Positions 36,381-45,368 of a DNA stretch of 64,000 nt are shown one piece after another (position 1 is the first letter of the stretch; each line of letters starts with the position of its first letter). Origin of the DNA: Paenibacillus sp. JJ-100 (GTDB taxonomy: Bacteria; Bacillota; Bacilli; Paenibacillales; Paenibacillaceae); the NCBI RefSeq assembly GCF_948329825.1, contig NZ_CAOJCM010000003.1:124001-188000 (forward strand), given 5' to 3'. Position numbers and translations under genes: made by a program. The notes under the pieces are model-generated. The model had not been told where the DNA came from. It ran no database searches and saw only the letters and a program-made list of their open reading frames with translations.

Positions 36381-36410
36381 CCAACCCAACCAACCAACCA
36401 ACCAACCAAC
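36381..36410. repeat. CCAA tetranucleotide repeat
   Basis: About seven CCAA units (one with an extra C) immediately before a terminator hairpin. Shorter CCAA runs also occur at 21595-21606 and 51391-51408, each in non-coding DNA. Confidence 0.8.
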
Positions 36411-36414
36411 TAAT

Positions 36415-36452
36415 AACAAGCCGCAGGGGCAGACCCTTGCGGCTTGTTGTTA
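36415..36452 (+). terminator. Terminator after the SMI1/KNR4 gene
   Basis: AACAAGCCGCAGGG / CCCTTGCGGCTTGTT with loop GCAGA, then GTTAT. Strong stem, weak T tract. Confidence 0.65.
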
Positions 36453-36578
36453 TCAGTTCGAGTGCGCCATGTACATGTTGCCCGTATGCTTAAGACATTG
36501 TTCCATGGCTGATGTCTTCTAACTTTCCAACTCCAAACTTAAGCCCGCAGCCTCGGGCGGTTATCATTCTGTCCGTTA

Positions 36579-37076
36579 TTATGTAGGATATCCGCCACCA
36601 GGTGGCGGCCATGCGCCATAGAAACGGCGGAGCAGTACAATCTCGCCTAGATGATACGAGTTGTGTGAAGCAATATTACGAAGTAATCCCCCTATAGTTT
36701 CCCCCGGAAAATAGAGCAGTGGATCATGTAATGGTGCAGTCTCTGCATTGGATATGGCCTGATCAATACCGCTCAAAAAGGCCTGAATATCCTGTTGCCA
36801 AGAAGCTTCATCCTTAGGCCCTGTCTCTACGGGCCAGCTTTCACTCACATGAGCTGGCATCTGTGGCTTACGTCCTTCCACGTGATCCAGCATGAACTGC
36901 TGCCAGTAGTGCATATGTTTCACCAATTGATAGATGGTGTAGGGCATAGCTTCATGTGTGCGTCCCGCAAGCTCCAGATCAATATCCGGAAGAGCTTTGG
37001 CGATCGGAATATGCCCACGCTCTCCTACCAGGGATTTTACTAGAGTTTGTGCAAAACTTTGGTTTACATCTAGCAT
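36579..37076 (-). CDS. DinB-family protein
   Basis: A 165-residue four-helix-bundle protein of the DinB/YfiT superfamily. The histidines expected for a divalent metal site are visible in YQLVKHMHYWQQF (about residue 52-64) and SHNSYHLGEIVLLRR (about 137-151). Members act as metal-dependent thiol transferases or damage-induced proteins, mostly uncharacterised. The start is ATG 37076 with AGAGGACG upstream. It stands alone. Confidence 0.88.
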   Translation of the reverse strand: MLDVNQSFAQTLVKSLVGERGHIPIAKALPDIDLELAGRTHEAMPYTIYQLVKHMHYWQQFMLDHVEGRKPQMPAHVSESWPVETGPKDEASWQQDIQAFLSGIDQAISNAETAPLHDPLLYFPGETIGGLLRNIASHNSYHLGEIVLLRRFYGAWPPPGGGYPT

Positions 37077-37482
37077 GTGGAATCGTCCTCTCTTTGGAAA
37101 CAGTTCTTAGCCTGTCATCTTATCCAATATACAATTACTATTATACAATTTAATTGCAGGAAATTTAAAATGAGGATCGCCAGATGTCCTTCTCTTTCTC
37201 AAACGTGTATGGGTGCTGGATATACTGGATCATTAATAGGGGATGTTTCACGTATGATCCCATGGGTGGACGGATACCCTGAGGATATAAAATGACGTGG
37301 ATAAAGGTAAGTAATGAAGCCACTGGCTATCCTTTTTCAGGCTATCTGGCATACAAGAAAGTCTACTCTTTCGATATTCATCATTTCTAATGTTAATCGC
37401 ATATGTTAGTATATTTAACATTATAAGCACAAGTACTGACTGATCATGGAACGTGTAAAGTTGTTATAGTAGGTGGAGTGAG
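37077..37482. other. Intergenic region without a supported gene
   Basis: About 400 bp of moderately AT-rich DNA. A 41-codon frame from ATG 37170 ends at TGA 37293-37295 but has no ribosome binding site or recognisable domain. The promoter of the sensor kinase must lie in the last 100 bp. Confidence 0.4.
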
Positions 37483-38799
37483 ATGCTTAATTGGGTCAAA
37501 AACGAGAATGTACAAATGATAGCAGTGGCCCTGGCTACGGCTGTAGGAGCACAGTTCAAGATTAATCCCTTTCGGGAGGATTATTTTCGGATCGGACTCG
37601 GGGTCAGCATTTTTTTATTTTTGCTGATGATTATGCCTCATTTGTCATATTTGAAAACAGGGATTCTGACGGGACTTGCGAGCTTTGCGTTCCAGTCCAC
37701 TGATCTGATTTATCATGTACATAGCTTGTCTGTGCTGGAGAGCATGCGGGATAACCTCGGAGCGGGCTTGTACTACGTGGTGTTTGCCTATGGACTAAGC
37801 AAGATTAAACAACGTTTTCACGAAATACCTCCGCTCCTGCTCGGCGGCATTATTACGGGTATTGATTTTTCCTCCAATCTGGTGGAGTTGCTGGTACGAG
37901 GTTTGCTCATTGGAACTAACATCTTTTATATGCGCGAATGGTTGTATCTGTTTGTTGCGGGAGGTCTGCGCAGTTATTTTGTGATTGGGCTGTATAACAG
38001 TTTTGCAGTCAGACAGATCCGGCTCTTACATGCAGAACAGGAAAAGCGGATGGAGCAAATGTTAAATGTGAATTCGGGACTGTATGGTGAAGTCTTTTAT
38101 CTCAAGAAAGCCATGAATACGATTGAAGGAATTACGGCCAATAGTTATGAATTGTACCGCGATCTGCGCAAGCAGGACATGAACGAATACAGTCAGCGAA
38201 CGCTGGGGATTGCTCAGCAGATTCATGAAGTGAAGAAAGATTCTCAGCGTATTTTAGCGGGGTTATTGAAGCTGTATGACAATGAGAATACCGTTAACAT
38301 GAGCTTATCTGAAGTCGTAGATTTTGCGAGTAAAACGAATCGGAAATACAGTGAGATGCTACACAAACAGGTCAGGATTGAGGTCGAACAGCAGTATGAA
38401 GGAGAGTCGCCTTACTACATCCCACTGCTGACCGTCTTGAATAACTTGCTGGCTAACGCGGTGGAGGCGATTGAGCAGGAGGGCGTAATTCAAGTGAGGG
38501 TGTTTGAGCAGGATGCCCATGTGAATTTTGTTGTAACAGATTCGGGAAAAGGTGTACCTGGTGCGAAGCGCGGAGTGATCTTCGAGCCCGGTTATACAAC
38601 CAAGTTCGACGAAGTCGGCATTGCTGCCACAGGTATTGGCCTATCACATGTACGTGATATTGTTCAGTCGCTGGAAGGGCGGATTCAGGTAGAAGCGGCT
38701 CCATCAGGACAGGGGGCTGTATTTCGTGTCATGATTCCCAAGTTCAATCTGATGAAAAAAACGGCTGCCGATGACACGATCGATCGTGATCTCGGATGA
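37483..38799 (+). CDS. Membrane sensor histidine kinase, GlnK/YcbA-like (orphan)
   Basis: 438 residues. The first about 185 form five or six membrane helices with little extracellular loop. A coiled region with the phosphoacceptor-type segment RTLGIAQQIHEVKKDSQRI follows, then a GHKL ATPase: NNLLANAVEAIEQEG (N box), DSGKGVPG (G1), FEPGYTTKF (F box) and GIGLSHVRDIV (G2). The architecture resembles Bacillus GlnK/DcuS-like kinases. ATG follows GGTGGAGTG. Its 3' end overlaps a response-regulator start (38771) that is broken after 37 codons, so the kinase lacks its normal cognate partner here. Confidence 0.88.
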   Translation: MLNWVKNENVQMIAVALATAVGAQFKINPFREDYFRIGLGVSIFLFLLMIMPHLSYLKTGILTGLASFAFQSTDLIYHVHSLSVLESMRDNLGAGLYYVVFAYGLSKIKQRFHEIPPLLLGGIITGIDFSSNLVELLVRGLLIGTNIFYMREWLYLFVAGGLRSYFVIGLYNSFAVRQIRLLHAEQEKRMEQMLNVNSGLYGEVFYLKKAMNTIEGITANSYELYRDLRKQDMNEYSQRTLGIAQQIHEVKKDSQRILAGLLKLYDNENTVNMSLSEVVDFASKTNRKYSEMLHKQVRIEVEQQYEGESPYYIPLLTVLNNLLANAVEAIEQEGVIQVRVFEQDAHVNFVVTDSGKGVPGAKRGVIFEPGYTTKFDEVGIAATGIGLSHVRDIVQSLEGRIQVEAAPSGQGAVFRVMIPKFNLMKKTAADDTIDRDLG

Positions 38800-38884
38800 T
38801 AAGGTTAGCCGCAGCATGGTGCAGATGATATCGTTATATCCCGATAATCCCGTATTGAATTCATCCAAAAACTGGACAGTTTAA
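38771..38884 (+). pseudogene. Truncated response regulator, receiver-domain start only
   Basis: A frame from ATG 38771, overlapping the last codons of the sensor kinase, encodes MTRSIVISDDKVSRSMVQMI and ends at TAA 38882 after 37 residues. It matches the first strand, acidic pair and first helix of a receiver domain (IVxxDDxxxSRxMVxxI). The rest of the receiver and any output domain are gone. The overlapping kinase-regulator arrangement is usual for two-component operons, so this is most simply a deletion remnant. Confidence 0.68.
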
Positions 38885-38933
38885 TGGATTCAAGGGATAA
38901 TTTATAGTAATTAGGATATATAAGGGGGGTATC

Positions 38934-39524
38934 ATGCGGAATTTAGGTTCCATGATTGTTGTGCTGATCTTGTCGATCCTCATGACTAGCTGCACTTCAA
39001 CCGAAACAGCCGATCCGTCCAAACCAACCAATCCGCTGGCAACGGAGAAATCGAATGAAGTAGTCAAGGACGAAGCTGGAGAAGAGGATCAGCGGCAGGC
39101 ACTCGAAATGTCGATTGATTTCAAGACCAAAGATTTCACGGCGGATGGCAAAGATTACGAAGCCACACTGACACAAGCAGGGTTGTCAGCTATAAGAGAA
39201 GAGACGAAGCCTTTTCTGACCTCCAGTTATTATGAGGTATACTTCATCGACCGTTATATGACTTTGCCAATTCAGGTTGCACATATTGAAAAAGCGAAGC
39301 TACATCCCGAAAATATACAGGCCAAAATCAGAGATCACAAAAGTGATTGGATTGTAGTAGAGTATACACTCGATCTGAAATTCACAGATCAGGGTGGCAA
39401 AGAGTATAAATCCATTCCGCTTTGGGGCGATATCACCTTCCTCCAGGAGGAGGGGGAATGGCGTATTCAGGATGATACGTACGATATGAAGCCATTCACT
39501 GAGATCATAAATAATGCATCATAA
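38934..39524 (+). CDS. Putative lipoprotein of unknown function
   Basis: 196 residues; signal peptide with lipobox LMTSC (Cys near 20), a polar Pro/Thr/Glu tether, then a folded domain of about 130 residues (FLTSSYYEVYFIDRYMTLP; KSDWIVVEYTLDLKFTDQ; WGDITFLQEEGEWRIQDDTYD). The final part looks like an NTF2-like strand arrangement with a tryptophan in the last strand. ATG follows AAGGGGGG. It lies about 50 bp after the response-regulator remnant and ends in a terminator. Family not recognised. Confidence 0.78.
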   Translation: MRNLGSMIVVLILSILMTSCTSTETADPSKPTNPLATEKSNEVVKDEAGEEDQRQALEMSIDFKTKDFTADGKDYEATLTQAGLSAIREETKPFLTSSYYEVYFIDRYMTLPIQVAHIEKAKLHPENIQAKIRDHKSDWIVVEYTLDLKFTDQGGKEYKSIPLWGDITFLQEEGEWRIQDDTYDMKPFTEIINNAS

Positions 39525-39534
39525 TTCAAGCTGC

Positions 39535-39575
39535 AAGCCTCTAATCTGGTCAATAAGACCGGGTTGGAGGCTTTT
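39535..39575 (+). terminator. Terminator after the lipoprotein gene
   Basis: AAGCCTC... / ...GAGGCTT with inner GGTC/GACC pairing, then TTTTT. Confidence 0.82.
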
Positions 39576-39690
39576 TACAATGGTCTATTTGATCTGAATA
39601 AGAGAGCAAGATTCTGCAGTTCATCTCATGATATAACTGTCCTGTAGCTTATAACAAGGGACTTAGTGTCCGTAAAAGGGAGATGGCAGA

Positions 39691-40467
39691 ATGAACATGG
39701 CAAGCCGAAGACTGGAAGGACGATTAGCATTAGTCACCGGAGCGAGCAGGGGAATTGGTCGCAGCATTGCGATTCGTCTGGCTAAAGAGGGAGCATACGT
39801 CCTGGTGCACTATGGACAGCGGCAGGAGGAAGCGGATCAAGTTGTACAATATATTACGAGTCATGGCGGGCAAGCACAGGCGATCCGAGCTGATCTGAGC
39901 ACGCTGGATGGGATTCATGTCCTATTCGCCAAGGTGGATGAGATTGTGCAGGAGTATGGACGAGAAGGCAGGTTAGATATTTTAGTTAATAACGCCGGCA
40001 TTGGACAGATTCTGGGCCTGGAAGAGATGACAGAAGAATCCTTCGAGGAAGTGATGAACATTAATGTGAAGGCTCCGCTATTTGTGACGCAACAGGCCGT
40101 TCCGCGGCTTCGGGATGGAGGGTGTATCATTAATATTTCTTCTTTTGTCACAAGAGTAGCTTCCCCTGGGGTGTTTGCCTATAGCATGACCAAAGGGGCA
40201 ATGGATACCTTCACGAAGATGCTAGCCAAAGAGCTGGGAAGCCGCCAGATCAGAGTGAACGCAATACAACCAGGGATCATTCATACCGAAATGAATGCAG
40301 GGACTTTCTCCAACCCGCAAGGTCAGGCTTATGCAGCAGGCCTGTCTGTCTTCAACCGCTGGGGAGAGCCGGAGGATGTGGCGGACATCGCTGCATTTCT
40401 GGCTTCACCCGATAGTCGCTGGGTCACAGGACAATGTCTAGATGCCAGCGGTGGCTCGCATTTGTAA
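39691..40467 (+). CDS. Short-chain dehydrogenase/reductase (FabG-like)
   Basis: 258 residues with classical SDR features: TGASRGIG cofactor motif, HYGQRQEEA after beta-2 (NADP-type), LVNNAGIG, NISSF, catalytic YSMTK and QPGIIHTEM, ending WVTGQCLDASGG. It probably reduces a small carbonyl compound; the substrate is unknown. ATG 39691 follows AAGGGAG. It is separate in sequence from the SDR at 24279. A terminator follows at 40631. Confidence 0.9.
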   Translation: MNMASRRLEGRLALVTGASRGIGRSIAIRLAKEGAYVLVHYGQRQEEADQVVQYITSHGGQAQAIRADLSTLDGIHVLFAKVDEIVQEYGREGRLDILVNNAGIGQILGLEEMTEESFEEVMNINVKAPLFVTQQAVPRLRDGGCIINISSFVTRVASPGVFAYSMTKGAMDTFTKMLAKELGSRQIRVNAIQPGIIHTEMNAGTFSNPQGQAYAAGLSVFNRWGEPEDVADIAAFLASPDSRWVTGQCLDASGGSHL

Positions 40468-40630
40468 AGCAGGAACGTGTATCCATCAATTGAAGGGGCA
40501 TTGGGACTGTTACAGCGTAAAAAATGAGATAGCTCCGGCTTACTTACGAGTGAGATCTGAACGTGGGGCAAGTGAAATCTGGAATGGGTGGATTACGGGA
40601 TGCGGTATTACTCGCATACTACAATAAATA

Positions 40631-40675
40631 AAACCAGGGGCAGACTTTCAACAAGTCTCGGTCCCTGGTTTTGCT
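40631..40675 (+). terminator. Terminator between SDR and dbpA
   Basis: AAACCAGGG...AGAC / GTCT...CCCTGGTTTTG; the A-rich 5' arm could also end the convergent dbpA transcript. Confidence 0.75.
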
Positions 40676-40745
40676 TCTGGTCCAAGTGTGGTCCGGTTCA
40701 ACGTTCAACATAGACGTGAATTTAACTTCTTTCGTCGCTCTGTTG

Positions 40746-42194
40746 TTAACTTTTACGGCCCTTGCGCACTTTGAGCTGTTTGCCCTTCACCGTTGTATGT
40801 TGCATCACTTCTAGTACGAGAGGGCCCTTACCATTCAAAATCTCCACATCGGTGACGTTATCTAGTATCGTAATAATCCCGATATCATCTGCGCTAACGC
40901 CTTCGATCTTGGCAATGGTTCCTACGAAATCGACTGCACGAAGCTTCTTCTTCTTACCTCCGTTGAAGTTCAGCTTCATAATCTGCTGGTTCAACTGTTC
41001 GCGCTTGTCCTTTTTGCGTTCTGGCACGATCTTGAGTCGCTTCTCAAAAGCTTCACGGCAGCGATCCACCTCTTCCTCGGAAGGAGCTTTCACAACAGGA
41101 ATTTCGAATCCGATATAGGATTCAATCTCTGCAAGGCGTCTGCCATCCTTTGGCGTCACCAAAGTGAAGGCTCTGCCTGTTAGACCGGCGCGGCCCGTGC
41201 GACCTGTACGGTGTACATAGCTTTCTTTTTCAAGAGGGATATCATAGTTGAACACATGTGTAATATTGGTGATATCAATCCCGCGCGCTGCAACGTCCGT
41301 GGCGACCAGATAGCGGAATTGTCCGCGCCGGAAGGCGTTCATCACTTCAATGCGTTCATCCTGCTCCATGCCCCCATGAATGCGATCTGCTGGATAATCC
41401 AGGTCAGCCAACACTCGAAACAGCTTATCTACATTCTCCTGCGTGCGGCAAAATACAATACAACTGTCCGGGTTCTCGGTAATAAACAAGTCCTGTAGCA
41501 CTGCAGTTTTGTTCACTTCCGAAGTGTGAATTACTGCATGTTCAATGGTAGCTGTAGTTAGCCCACTAGCCTTGATCTCAATCTCTACAGGGCTGTTCAT
41601 GTATTGCCGCGAGAGCTTCGCGACATCTTCAGGATACGTTGCGGAGAACAGCATCGTTGTCCGGTTCTGCGGCAGTGCCTGAATAATCGCTTGTACTGTC
41701 TCGATAAAGCCCATGTTCAGCATCTCATCCGCTTCGTCAATAACGAGATATGCGATGCGGTCCAGCGGCAGCGTACCCCGTTCAATATGATCCAGAACCC
41801 GGCCTGGTGTACCTACTGCGACGTGGGTTCGTTGTTTCAGCTCTGCTTTTTGAATGTGAAAAGGAGACTGTCCGTACAGTGCGGTTGCTTTAATACGCTT
41901 AAAACGACCAATGTTCGTGATGTCTTCGTTGACTTGCAAGGCCAGTTCACGGGTAGGTGTCAGAATCAGAGCCTGTGGTTTATTCTCATTCCAATCGACC
42001 AGCTCACAGATCGGAATGCCATATGCAGCCGTTTTGCCGCTACCAGTCTGGGATTTGACCACCAGATCCTGGTTTTCCAGTGCAACAGGGATGACACGGG
42101 TCTGAACTTCGGTGGGGTTTTCGTATCCCAGGCTGTCCAGTGCTCTGACGATCTCTTCCCCTAGGCCATAATCTTTAAAGTGTTGCTTATTCAT
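40746..42194 (-). CDS. dbpA: ATP-dependent RNA helicase DbpA/YxiN (DEAD-box)
   Basis: 482 residues. All helicase motifs are visible: GSGKTAA (I), PTRELA (Ia), TPGR (Ib), DEAD (II), SAT (III), CRTQENV (IV) and HRTGRTGR (VI). The C-terminal about 75 residues form the DbpA RNA-binding domain ([23 protein letters not shown]), which in E. coli DbpA and B. subtilis YxiN recognises hairpin 92 of 23S rRNA, giving a role in 50S assembly. Length matches YxiN (479). The start is ATG 42194 after AGAGGTAAACG. Confidence 0.95.
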   Translation of the reverse strand: MNKQHFKDYGLGEEIVRALDSLGYENPTEVQTRVIPVALENQDLVVKSQTGSGKTAAYGIPICELVDWNENKPQALILTPTRELALQVNEDITNIGRFKRIKATALYGQSPFHIQKAELKQRTHVAVGTPGRVLDHIERGTLPLDRIAYLVIDEADEMLNMGFIETVQAIIQALPQNRTTMLFSATYPEDVAKLSRQYMNSPVEIEIKASGLTTATIEHAVIHTSEVNKTAVLQDLFITENPDSCIVFCRTQENVDKLFRVLADLDYPADRIHGGMEQDERIEVMNAFRRGQFRYLVATDVAARGIDITNITHVFNYDIPLEKESYVHRTGRTGRAGLTGRAFTLVTPKDGRRLAEIESYIGFEIPVVKAPSEEEVDRCREAFEKRLKIVPERKKDKREQLNQQIMKLNFNGGKKKKLRAVDFVGTIAKIEGVSADDIGIITILDNVTDVEILNGKGPLVLEVMQHTTVKGKQLKVRKGRKS

Positions 42195-42364
42195 CGTTTA
42201 CCTCTTTTACGTTTTAGTTTGGATTGTATTGTGCTCACATGATGTGTGTCTCTGCAATGATGCAACAGGCCCATGATCTTACTTATAAGCATTACACCGT
42301 ACTAGCATCCTATACTTGTCCTATTATACTCGATGTCTGAGAGGGGAGTGAGGTAAATAAATAG

Positions 42365-42544
42365 GCATTCAATCGTATCGAGGAAAAGAAGGACATAGAC
42401 ATACCGTCTAACGTTCCACGTGAAACGGTTAAGAGAGAAGCAATCGCTATTTTAGATGCTGGAACTATCTCATATATAAATTTTTACACAATCTCAAATC
42501 TACATACAGTTACACTTCGTAATTTTAATCGTGAGTCATCTTAG
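42365..42544 (+). pseudogene. Open frame of 59 codons without a start, possible gene remnant
   Basis: The frame runs from after TAG 42362 to TAG 42542. The peptide is protein-like (IPSNVPRETVKREAIAILDA, then GTISYINFYTISNLHT), but there is no ATG/GTG/TTG with a ribosome binding site. The parS-like sequence lies within it, encoding VPRET. The rest of 42195-42673 holds the dbpA and xylanase promoter regions. Confidence 0.3.
42412..42427. other. parS-like ParB/Spo0J binding site
   Basis: CGTTCCACGTGAAACG contains all 14 central bases of the bacterial parS consensus TGTTNCACGTGAAACA and differs only at the outermost base on each side. ParB (Spo0J) loads at parS sites to organise and segregate chromosome origins; most sites lie in the origin-proximal part of the chromosome. 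Confidence 0.6.
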
Positions 42545-42632
42545 AGGGGAGTCTAACATAAAGTATACTTTTCAAAGGAAATAGTATGATTTATATGTGT
42601 ATAAAACCAAAATTATCCATTATGATATCTTA

Positions 42633-42646
42633 TGTAAGCGCTTAAT
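42633..42646 (+). promoter_or_regulatory. cre-like site upstream of the xylanase gene
   Basis: TGTAAGCGCTTAAT matches 12 of 14 positions of the CcpA cre consensus, with a perfect TTAAGCGCTTAA-like core. It follows a possible -10 (TATGAT, 42621-42626) and so overlaps the presumed transcription start, where CcpA would repress. Xylanase genes of Bacillus are known catabolite-repressed targets. Confidence 0.6.
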
Positions 42647-42673
42647 AAAATAACCTAACCAAGGAGGAATATT

Positions 42674-43636
42674 ATGTTGAAGTCCAAATGGTTTAAGACG
42701 GTAGGTACACTTGCTCTGGCAGGTGTGCTGGCTGCGTCAGTCGCGGTGGGCAGTGTTAGTGCCGGATTGGCTAAAGGCAGTAAATTCTTGGGGAATATTA
42801 TAGCTGGCCAGGTACCAAACAATTTCAGTCCGTACTGGAATCAGGTAACGCCAGAGAACTCCACCAAATGGGGAGCTGTAGAAGGCACGCGTAATGTGAT
42901 GAACTGGGGCCAGGCAGATATGGCTTACAACTATGCGAAAAACAATAAAATGCCTTTCAAATTCCACACCCTTGTTTGGGGAAGTCAGGCACCTAACTGG
43001 ATTAATGGCCTTTCTGCAACAGATCAGAGAAACGAAGTGCTTCAATGGATCAAAGCAGCAGGACAACGTTACTCCCAATCAGAATTCGTGGATGTAGTCA
43101 ATGAGCCGTTGCATGCGAAGCCAGCCTTCCGCAATGCCATTGGTGGAGATGGACAGACCGGCTGGGATTGGGTAATCTGGTCATTCGAGCAAGCGAGACA
43201 AGCCTTCCCGAATTCCAAATTGTTGATCAATGAATACGGCATTATCGGTGATCCAGCCAAAGCAGATCAATATATTCAAATCATCAACCTTCTGAAGGCC
43301 AGAGGGCTAGTCGATGGCATCGGTATTCAAGCGCACCACTTCAATATGGACAATGTATCTGTGAACACGATGAACACCGTTCTGAACAAATTGCAAGCAA
43401 CAGGTCTTCCAGTGTATGTATCCGAGCTGGATATGACTGGCGATGACAATACCCAGTTGCAACGTTATCAACAAAAATTCCCGGTACTCTGGAAACACCC
43501 GGCTGTTAAAGGTGTTACGCTGTGGGGTTACAATGAAAACCAAACTTGGGTTAGTGGCTCTCATCTGGTAAGAAGCAATGGTACAGAGCGTCCTGCTATG
43601 CAATGGTTGAAAAGCTACATGGCAAACAATCCTTAA
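42674..43636 (+). CDS. Secreted endo-1,4-beta-xylanase, GH10
   Basis: 320 residues: a Sec signal peptide (about 1-30, ending VGSVSA) and a single GH10 catalytic barrel with no binding module. Family motifs are VTPENSTKWGAVEG, FHTLVWGSQAPNW, the acid/base Glu in VDVVNEPLHA, and the nucleophile Glu in VYVSELDMT; GIGIQAHHFN and VTLWGYNENQTW complete the active site. It cleaves internal xylosidic bonds of xylan outside the cell. ATG follows AAGGAGG. A cre-like site precedes it and a terminator follows. Confidence 0.95.
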   Translation: MLKSKWFKTVGTLALAGVLAASVAVGSVSAGLAKGSKFLGNIIAGQVPNNFSPYWNQVTPENSTKWGAVEGTRNVMNWGQADMAYNYAKNNKMPFKFHTLVWGSQAPNWINGLSATDQRNEVLQWIKAAGQRYSQSEFVDVVNEPLHAKPAFRNAIGGDGQTGWDWVIWSFEQARQAFPNSKLLINEYGIIGDPAKADQYIQIINLLKARGLVDGIGIQAHHFNMDNVSVNTMNTVLNKLQATGLPVYVSELDMTGDDNTQLQRYQQKFPVLWKHPAVKGVTLWGYNENQTWVSGSHLVRSNGTERPAMQWLKSYMANNP

Positions 43637-43745
43637 GCCCAGGTAGAGACCTTATAGTCGGTATTTGTATAAACTTCAGTACAAGCACAAGCAGAATGGA
43701 TTCACTCTATCTGTTAAAAATCAGTTAATCTGCATTATCCCCCTC

Positions 43746-43787
43746 AAAAAAAGAGTCTGTCCGCTATGGTATGGGACAGGCTCTTTT
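43746..43787. terminator. Terminator between the xylanase and GH30 genes
   Basis: AAAAAAGAGTCTGTCC / GGGACAGGCTCTTTT, with A and T runs on both sides, between convergent genes. Confidence 0.85.
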
Positions 43788-43837
43788 AGTATATATCAGG
43801 ACTTTACTTCCGGTTCTCACTGTTCTGAATTGCCGCT

Positions 43838-45178
43838 CTAATTGGCTGTAATCACTATACTGTTGAATGAATCGGCTTCCAGCTTCACCTGAACCGTTTG
43901 TCCCTCTGCGACATTCAGGTATAGATCACGGGCGTCCGGGAACGGATTGTTAACGATAATAACGAGGCTATTGTCCGGGTTACGGAAAGCAACTGATTTG
44001 CCACTCCAGGCTCCAGAGAGACCCAGCCGACGAGCGCCATTCACTACATGATGCGCAAAATGCTTCATTACATAGTATTCAGGATTGCGAGTCACATCCT
44101 TGCTTGCAGGATCAACGGTGATCATGGAGTTTTGCTCCCAACCCCATGTACTGCGCCCTTTAGGCTCCAACACCATATTCCAGTAGATATAGGCATTGAC
44201 ACCGTTGCTGAAATAATGCTGATAGAGATTATATACATGTTTGGCATAATTCCAGGAGTTGTTACCGTCACCGCATTCATTCTCCGTTTGCATATAACGC
44301 AGTTCCGGGTAACTTGCGACGGTACGCTGAATGGCATGTTTGCCTGCCCATTGATACCCGACACCCTTAATGTAAGAGTAAGCTTTGGGGTCACTAAGTA
44401 CCAGTCCGGCGTATTCGTCAAAGCCGGTTGTTTTCTTTTTCATGAGCTCTTCCCAAGGATCTGGGGCATTGATCGTTCCGAGCCAAATCTCTGTGTCCAG
44501 ACCATGTTTATCGAAAGCAGGTCCCAGGTAATCGGCGATAAATTCGCGTAGCTGCTCACCTGTCCACATGCAGGAAGGGAATTTCTGATCTGCAATCACT
44601 TCATTTTGAACATGTACCTGATGAATCGTAATACCTGCCTCGCGGTAGGCCTCAACAAACTTCACAAAATATAGCGCGTAAGCCTCCAGAATTTCTTTCT
44701 CCCAACGCAGTGTTCCGTAGTTGTACGCCTTGGGTGACTTCATCCAGGTCGGTGGACTCCACGGTGATGCAAATAATTTCAGTTCCGGGTTATACGTTAA
44801 GGCTTCCTTGATGTAAGGAATCAGATATTTGAAATCTCGTTCAATGGAAAAATGGTTCATAGACACATCGCCGTCAACCTCGTTATGGCTATACCACTGC
44901 TCTGCATAATCACTTGCCCCAATGGGCAGGCGGCAGATCGTAAACCGATGTTCTCCCTGCGGATGGAAAAGGGAATGAAATACTTCGTGTCGTTGCTCTT
45001 CACTTAAGTGAGCCAGAGCCAGATATCCAAGCTCGTTGAAGCAGCCGCCGAATCCTTCGACAAGCTGATGCTGCTCACCTGTCAGTTTTAGGTTAGCGCT
45101 TTCATTTGTTGGTGAAGCGGTGATCGTATTCCATGGCTCTGTAGGTGTGGTGGAAAATCCATTAAATGTGAATGACAT
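43838..45178 (-). CDS. Glycoside hydrolase family 30, intracellular
   Basis: 446 residues in a GH30 (beta/alpha)8 barrel plus side beta domain. Motifs: VEGFGGCFNELGYLAL at the start, SPWSPPTWMKSPKAYNYGTL, acid/base Glu in VHVQNEV, and nucleophile Glu in YMQTENECG. GH30 includes glucosylceramidase-like beta-glucosidases, beta-1,6-glucanases and xylan-active enzymes; it lacks the CBM-like xylanase tail seen in GH30_8, so the substrate remains open. No signal peptide, so it probably acts on imported oligosaccharides. ATG 45178 has GAGGAGGAC upstream. Confidence 0.88.
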   Translation of the reverse strand: MSFTFNGFSTTPTEPWNTITASPTNESANLKLTGEQHQLVEGFGGCFNELGYLALAHLSEEQRHEVFHSLFHPQGEHRFTICRLPIGASDYAEQWYSHNEVDGDVSMNHFSIERDFKYLIPYIKEALTYNPELKLFASPWSPPTWMKSPKAYNYGTLRWEKEILEAYALYFVKFVEAYREAGITIHQVHVQNEVIADQKFPSCMWTGEQLREFIADYLGPAFDKHGLDTEIWLGTINAPDPWEELMKKKTTGFDEYAGLVLSDPKAYSYIKGVGYQWAGKHAIQRTVASYPELRYMQTENECGDGNNSWNYAKHVYNLYQHYFSNGVNAYIYWNMVLEPKGRSTWGWEQNSMITVDPASKDVTRNPEYYVMKHFAHHVVNGARRLGLSGAWSGKSVAFRNPDNSLVIIVNNPFPDARDLYLNVAEGQTVQVKLEADSFNSIVITAN

Positions 45179-45368
45179 ATGATGTCCTCCTCGTCGGTTG
45201 CTGAGTTAATCCGGTTAGTACGTCCAGTATACCAACTTCGCCGACAAAAACAGATATGCTAATCCGTGTAATATTTACCCTTATCCAAGATGCCCTATCG
45301 TGGTGGGGAAAGAAAATCCCCGCCAAAGATTCAGACGGGGATGAGTCAAACATTAGATACTTTTAAAA

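Noticed and set aside
37077-37295. 72-codon plus-strand frame
   Set aside because: No ribosome binding site, no recognisable domain, and it overlaps the presumed dinB promoter.
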